In this document: piece after piece, positions 33,443-36,823 of the stretch
Numbering within the stretch: the stretch's first letter is position 1
How the letters are laid out: each line of letters starts with the position of its first letter
DNA from: an uncultured Alphaproteobacteria bacterium
GTDB taxonomy: Bacteria; Pseudomonadota; Alphaproteobacteria; Caulobacterales; Caulobacteraceae
Length of the DNA: 36,823 bases
Direction: 5' to 3'
Assembly (NCBI GenBank): GCA_937920085.1
Contig: CALETE010000090.1
Span: 1 to 36,823 of the forward strand
Made by a program: the position numbers and the translations under genes
The notes under the pieces: generated by a model
What the model saw: the letters and a program-made list of their open reading frames with translations, nothing else
Databases searched by the model: none
Told to the model about the DNA's origin: nothing

Positions 33443-34360
33443 ATGGCTGAACAGCGAAACGAAAAACCTCCGAAGCCGACCGTGCCCCGTGAGCGCGGCG
33501 GCTGGCTAGCGAAGATCGCCCCTGGCGTTCGCAACCTCGTGGCCAAGCGGGAAGCCCCGGAAAACCTCTGGGTTAAGTGCCCTGACAGCGGCGAGATGCT
33601 TTATCGTCCGGATCTAGAAGCCGCCCTCTGGGTGACGCCGTCTGGCAATCATATGCGGATTGGTGCGGGTATGCGCCTGCGCTTTACCTTCGATGACGGC
33701 AAGTACGACAAGATTGCATCGCCCATTGTCGTCGACGATCCGCTGAAATTTCCAGACGATAAGCCCTATCCAGAGCGCCTGAAGGCCGCCCGTAAGGCCA
33801 CGGGCGAGCAGGACTCCATGGCCATCGGCTTTGGTAAGATCAAAGGCCAGGAGGCTGTGGTTGTGGTTCAGGACTTCGCCTTTATGGGCGGATCTCTGGG
33901 CATGGGTGCTGGTGAGACCTTTGTGAAGGCGGCCCAGGAAGCGGTGAAGCGCAAGGTCCCCTTCGTGATCTTCTCCGCGTCGGGCGGGGCCCGCATGCAG
34001 GAAGGCACCCTGGCGCTTATGCAGATGGCCCGCACCACCTTGGCGCTGAACGAGGTCAAAAGCGCTGGTCTTCCCTATGTGGTGGTGCTCACCGATCCGA
34101 CAGCGGGCGGAGTCACCGCCTCTTACGCTATGTTGGGTGATGTCCACCTGGCCGAGCCAAATGCCCTGATCGCCTTTTCCGGCCGTCGGGTGATTGAGCA
34201 GACCATTCGCGAAGTGCTTCCTGCCGGGTTCCAGCGGGCCGAATTCCTGCTGGAACGGGGCATGGTCGATAAGGTGGTTCCTCGCCAGGACCTTCCTGAT
34301 GTCCTTGCCTCTATCCTCAAGACCCTGATGATGGGGCGCTTGCGGTCAAGGGCAGCCTGA
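33443..34360 (+). CDS. accD: Acetyl-CoA carboxylase carboxyltransferase subunit beta
   Basis: A 305-residue subunit that, with AccA, transfers the carboxyl group from biotin to acetyl-CoA to form malonyl-CoA. The crotonase-fold core is clear: FAFMGGSLGMGAGETFVKA, ASGGARMQEGTLALMQMART, TDPTAGGVTASYAMLGD and RRVIEQTIREVLP. The N-terminal zinc ribbon of E. coli AccD (four Cys) is degenerate: only the first Cys remains in LWVKCPDSGEML, and the second pair reads VTPSGNHMRI. I recall the same loss in other alphaproteobacteria, so it is probably not a defect. AAGG lies very close to the ATG at 33443. The gene is flanked by trpA and folC, a conserved order. Confidence 0.96.
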   Translation: MAEQRNEKPPKPTVPRERGGWLAKIAPGVRNLVAKREAPENLWVKCPDSGEMLYRPDLEAALWVTPSGNHMRIGAGMRLRFTFDDGKYDKIASPIVVDDPLKFPDDKPYPERLKAARKATGEQDSMAIGFGKIKGQEAVVVVQDFAFMGGSLGMGAGETFVKAAQEAVKRKVPFVIFSASGGARMQEGTLALMQMARTTLALNEVKSAGLPYVVVLTDPTAGGVTASYAMLGDVHLAEPNALIAFSGRRVIEQTIREVLPAGFQRAEFLLERGMVDKVVPRQDLPDVLASILKTLMMGRLRSRAA

Positions 34361-34378
34361 TTTTCAACGGATTTCCAG

Positions 34379-35698
34379 ATGTATGACCCCATCCGCGCGT
34401 CGGACGCGGTCATTGCTCGCCTGCGGGCCCATCACCCCACACTCATTGACCTTACCACCGGTCGGGTAGAGCGTCTGCTGGCGGCCCTAGGTCATCCAGA
34501 GCGTCGCCTGCCCCCGGTCATTCACGTGGCAGGGACCAATGGTAAGGGCTCGACCGTGGCCTTTATGCGGGCCATAGCCGAGGCGGCGGGCCTCAGGGTG
34601 CATGTGATCACCTCACCCCATCTGGTGCGGTTTGCTGAACGGATTCGGTTGGCGGGCAAGCTGATCACAGATGCGCAGATTTCTGATCTCATCACGCGGA
34701 TCGAGGCCGCCAATGCAGATCAGCCCATCAGCTTCTTTGAATTTACCACGGTCCTGGCCTTTCAAGCCTTTGCCGAGACCCCCGCTGACCTCTGTCTGGT
34801 GGAGGTGGGCCTTGGCGGGCGCTTTGACGCCACCAATATCTTCGACGCTCCGGCGGTCAGTGTCATCTCCCCGGTAGATTACGATCACCTGGAAATGCTG
34901 GGCCCAGAGCTTTCAAAGATCGCCTGGGAGAAAGCTGGCATTATCAAGGCCGGGCGGCCTGTGGTCGTCGCCCGTCAGTTGGAGGAGGGGGAAGCGGTCA
35001 TCCTGGCAGAGGCTGAAGCCCTCAATGCGCCCCTTGGGCTTATGGGCCGGGATTTCGACGCCTGGGAGGCCAATGGCCGCCTTCTGGTTCAATTGGAAGA
35101 TCGACTGCTGGACCTGCCAAGGCCCAGCCTGATGGGCCCCCACCAGTTCGCCAATGCCGGCCTGGCTGTGGCAGCCTTAGCGGCCCTGAATGACCCCCGC
35201 ATTGACGATGAAGCCTATGCTACGGGCGTCGCCTCAGCGGTCTGGCCAGCCAGGTTCCAACGTCTGACCGTCGGTCCCTTGGCCGAGCTTGCCAAGGCCC
35301 GCGGCGCTGATCTGTGGCTAGACGGTGGCCATAATCCCCATGCTGGGGTCGCTCTGGCCGAAGCGGCAGGTGTTCTGATGGCCCGGGACCCCAGGCCCCT
35401 GGTGGTGATCGCCGCCATGTTTGCGCGCAAGGATGCCAAAGGATTCTTTGCCCCCTTCACGGCCTTAGATCCCAAGGTCATCGCCACGACCTTCGAGTCC
35501 GACTCTGCGGCAACGGCGTCAGAGATCGATGCGGCGGCGAGGGCAGCGGGACTTCAGTCCGAACTGGCCCTCAATGTAACTGAGGCGCTGGAGCGCGCCC
35601 TTGGCAGCGACGGTCCAGCGCCCCATGTCTTGATCTGCGGCGGGCTTCATTTTGCGGGCGAGGTCCTCGCCATGAGCCAGGAAACCTGGCCCGACTGA
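34379..35698 (+). CDS. folC: Folylpolyglutamate synthase/dihydrofolate synthase FolC
   Basis: A 439-residue Mur-ligase-type ATP enzyme that adds glutamate to dihydropteroate and/or folates. The P-loop is GTNGKGST (residues 52-59). Other signatures are EVGLGGRFDATNIF, SPVDYDHLEMLG, AWEKAGIIK and the C-terminal WLDGGHNPHAG. The length is normal. It follows accD after 18 bases and is probably co-transcribed with trp-accD. The 3' end is convergent with trxA: the two stop codons are only 14 bases apart and lie inside a 7-base-pair inverted repeat. Confidence 0.95.
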   Translation: MYDPIRASDAVIARLRAHHPTLIDLTTGRVERLLAALGHPERRLPPVIHVAGTNGKGSTVAFMRAIAEAAGLRVHVITSPHLVRFAERIRLAGKLITDAQISDLITRIEAANADQPISFFEFTTVLAFQAFAETPADLCLVEVGLGGRFDATNIFDAPAVSVISPVDYDHLEMLGPELSKIAWEKAGIIKAGRPVVVARQLEEGEAVILAEAEALNAPLGLMGRDFDAWEANGRLLVQLEDRLLDLPRPSLMGPHQFANAGLAVAALAALNDPRIDDEAYATGVASAVWPARFQRLTVGPLAELAKARGADLWLDGGHNPHAGVALAEAAGVLMARDPRPLVVIAAMFARKDAKGFFAPFTALDPKVIATTFESDSAATASEIDAAARAAGLQSELALNVTEALERALGSDGPAPHVLICGGLHFAGEVLAMSQETWPD

Positions 35699-35716
35699 TC
35701 TGATTTACGAGATCAG
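35695..35716. other. Inverted repeat at the folC/trxA convergence
   Basis: CTGATCT (35695-35701) pairs perfectly with AGATCAG (35710-35716) across an 8-base loop and overlaps both stop codons. No T tract on either strand, so any bidirectional terminator role is weakly supported. Confidence 0.35.
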
Positions 35717-36036
35717 AGTCCCGCTTCTTTCAGCCACTCAATGATCTTCTGCTTGGGCATGGCCCCGACCTTCATGGAGGCCATTTGCCCGTCCTTGAAC
35801 AGCATCATGGTCGGAATACCGCGCACGCCATACTTTGATGGGGTGGTGGGGCTGTCTTCGATGTTGAGCTTGGCCACCGTGACCTGGGCACCCAGTTCCT
35901 CGGAGATCTGTTCTAGGGCTGGGGCGATCTGCTTGCAGGGGCCGCACCATTCAGCCCAGAAGTCCACCAGGACTGGTTTGCCAGATTGTAGAACGTCCTT
36001 TTCGAAGGACTCGTCAGTGATCGCGACCGTGCTCAT
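35713..36036 (-). CDS. trxA: Thioredoxin 1
   Basis: A 107-residue cytoplasmic disulfide reductase, recharged by thioredoxin reductase. The active site is WCGPC (Cys31 and Cys34) within LVDFWAEWCGPCKQIAP, and the cis-proline loop is RGIPTMMLF. The frame is open to 36093, but the ATG at 36036 (MSTVAITD) is chosen because AAGGAG lies 7 bases before it and the length then matches the family. It lies downstream of addA on the same strand with 85 bases between, as in other alphaproteobacteria. Confidence 0.97.
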   Translation of the reverse strand: MSTVAITDESFEKDVLQSGKPVLVDFWAEWCGPCKQIAPALEQISEELGAQVTVAKLNIEDSPTTPSKYGVRGIPTMMLFKDGQMASMKVGAMPKQKIIEWLKEAGL

Positions 36037-36121
36037 GAAGCGCTCCTTGTGATGCCGACTCGCAGCATGCGACGGCGATTGTTGAGTCTGCATATGGGCG
36101 ACTTAACGGTGAGTATCAACC

Positions 36122-36823
36122 TTACGCTCCAAGCCGATCCAGGGCCTCAGCGATCAGATTTTCTGGAATGGCCATGAGTTTGGGACCGTCGGTCCAAACC
36201 AAGGCGGCCTCGACCGTCTTTTCTGGGAAGATGTCGCACAGCACAGCCACATAGAGAGCCATCTGTCGAAGATAGGCCGGGTCAGCCTTCCCTATGCTGT
36301 CGGGGGACGGTCGGTTGGTCTTGAAATCCACCACGAGAACGCGATCTGGCAGGACCACAAGACGATCCAATCGGCCAGAGATATTCAGACCCTTGGGCAG
36401 GCGAGCGCCTGTTCCGGCCAGGCTCACCTCGGGTCGGCTGCCCGGCCCAAAGACCTCAGCGAAGCGGACATCATTGAGAACCCCCAGGGCGGCGTTGATC
36501 ATTTCGCGCTTTTGGTCCGATGTGAGGTCTGGCTCCCGATCTAGCAGTTTCTGTGCCGACTTGGCCCGGAGGTCCTCGGGTAAGTCTGGCAGGACTTGGA
36601 GCAGCTTGTGAATGAGATCGCCCCGCCGGAAACGACCGAGGCCCACGGTCCCAGACAGGGGAGATGCGGCAGGGCTTAGGGCCCCTTCACCAAGGTCGGA
36701 AGGGGATGCGTATCGGGCGAAGGCCTCGACTGGCGGCGCGACTGAAGCCCAGTCTGGCGTCATGACCTCGGCAAGGACCAGGCTCACCGATGGCGGGCCA
36801 CGGAGCGGATCGGGCCCAAACCG
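36122..36823 (-). CDS. addA: Double-strand break repair helicase-nuclease AddA, C-terminal part
   Basis: The last 233 residues of AddA; the rest lies beyond the window edge at 36823, where the frame is still open. AddAB resects DNA double-strand ends for RecA-dependent repair. This fragment is the RecB-like PD-(D/E)xK nuclease domain. It has a conserved His in RRGDLIHKLLQVLP, the acidic SGRLDRLVVLPDRVLVVDFKTNR stretch (read as SGRLDRL then VVDFKTNR) with the D-x-K core, and the following QMALYVAVL motif. Full-length alphaproteobacterial AddA proteins exceed 1100 residues. The GTG at 36787 is internal and is not the start. Confidence 0.93.
   Translation of the reverse strand, partial: RFGPDPLRGPPSVSLVLAEVMTPDWASVAPPVEAFARYASPSDLGEGALSPAASPLSGTVGLGRFRRGDLIHKLLQVLPDLPEDLRAKSAQKLLDREPDLTSDQKREMINAALGVLNDVRFAEVFGPGSRPEVSLAGTGARLPKGLNISGRLDRLVVLPDRVLVVDFKTNRPSPDSIGKADPAYLRQMALYVAVLCDIFPEKTVEAALVWTDGPKLMAIPENLIAEALDRLGA

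Overview
The window looks like chromosomal sequence from an alphaproteobacterium of the Caulobacterales (Caulobacter/Phenylobacterium-like). The basis is gene content and order: acnA, DUF1223 and DUF2794; tRNA-Leu, rnd and lptCAB; rpoN-hpf-ptsN; DUF1150 with Hsp20; aroA-cmk-rpsA-ihfB; and trpFBA-accD-folC next to trxA-addA. The DNA is GC-rich and frequently uses GTG and TTG starts. The genus cannot be fixed by eye. No insertion sequence, integrase, CRISPR array or rRNA was found. No gene-free stretch exceeds 300 bases; the longest is 3246-3506 (261 bases), which holds a G-rich hairpin and a weak promoter candidate.

Layout. 1-3842: the 3' part of aconitase, a secreted DUF1223 protein and a DUF2794 protein. 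3903-7224: a Bax-inhibitor-1 membrane protein (minus), RNA cyclic phosphodiesterase thpR, undecaprenyl-diphosphatase uppP, and an NDUFA9-like NAD(P)-binding protein (minus). 7377-10148: tRNA-Leu(CAG), a short RNase D, and lptC-lptA-lptB for lipopolysaccharide export. 10218-21230: an accessory block with a sulfatase, a lipoprotein hydrolase, a YncE-like beta-propeller, a complete tripartite RND efflux set and an S9 peptidase. 21347-24079: rpoN, long-form hpf and ptsN. 24155-25712 (minus strand): DUF1150, Hsp20, tRNA-Ala(GGC) and an acidic zinc-ribbon TIGR02300 protein. 25830-30172: aroA, cmk, rpsA and ihfB. 30259-35698: mscL, trpF, trpB, trpA, accD and folC. 35713-36823 (minus strand): trxA and the C-terminal part of addA.

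Most of the window is housekeeping: TCA cycle, envelope (uppP, lpt), nitrogen and stress regulation (rpoN, ptsN, hpf), shikimate-tryptophan synthesis, fatty-acid and folate synthesis, translation and recombination repair. The main departure is the roughly 11-kb block at 10149-21346. It separates lptB from rpoN, two genes that are commonly neighbours in proteobacteria. Inside it, YncE, a TolC-like lipoprotein, a short adaptor and an RND permease are translationally coupled by ATGA overlaps or a 3-base gap. This is the best candidate for an under-described system. It looks like a propeller-associated RND exporter whose permease carries a CusA/CzcA-type scaffold but appears to lack the copper-relay methionines.

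Smaller points of interest are a probable leaderless thpR mRNA, a sigma-32-like promoter plus a Shine-Dalgarno-masking hairpin before hsp20, a perfect 18-base palindrome between tRNA-Leu and rnd, Asp-to-Glu changes at catalytic positions of TrpF and TrpA, and mscL sitting between ihfB and trpF.
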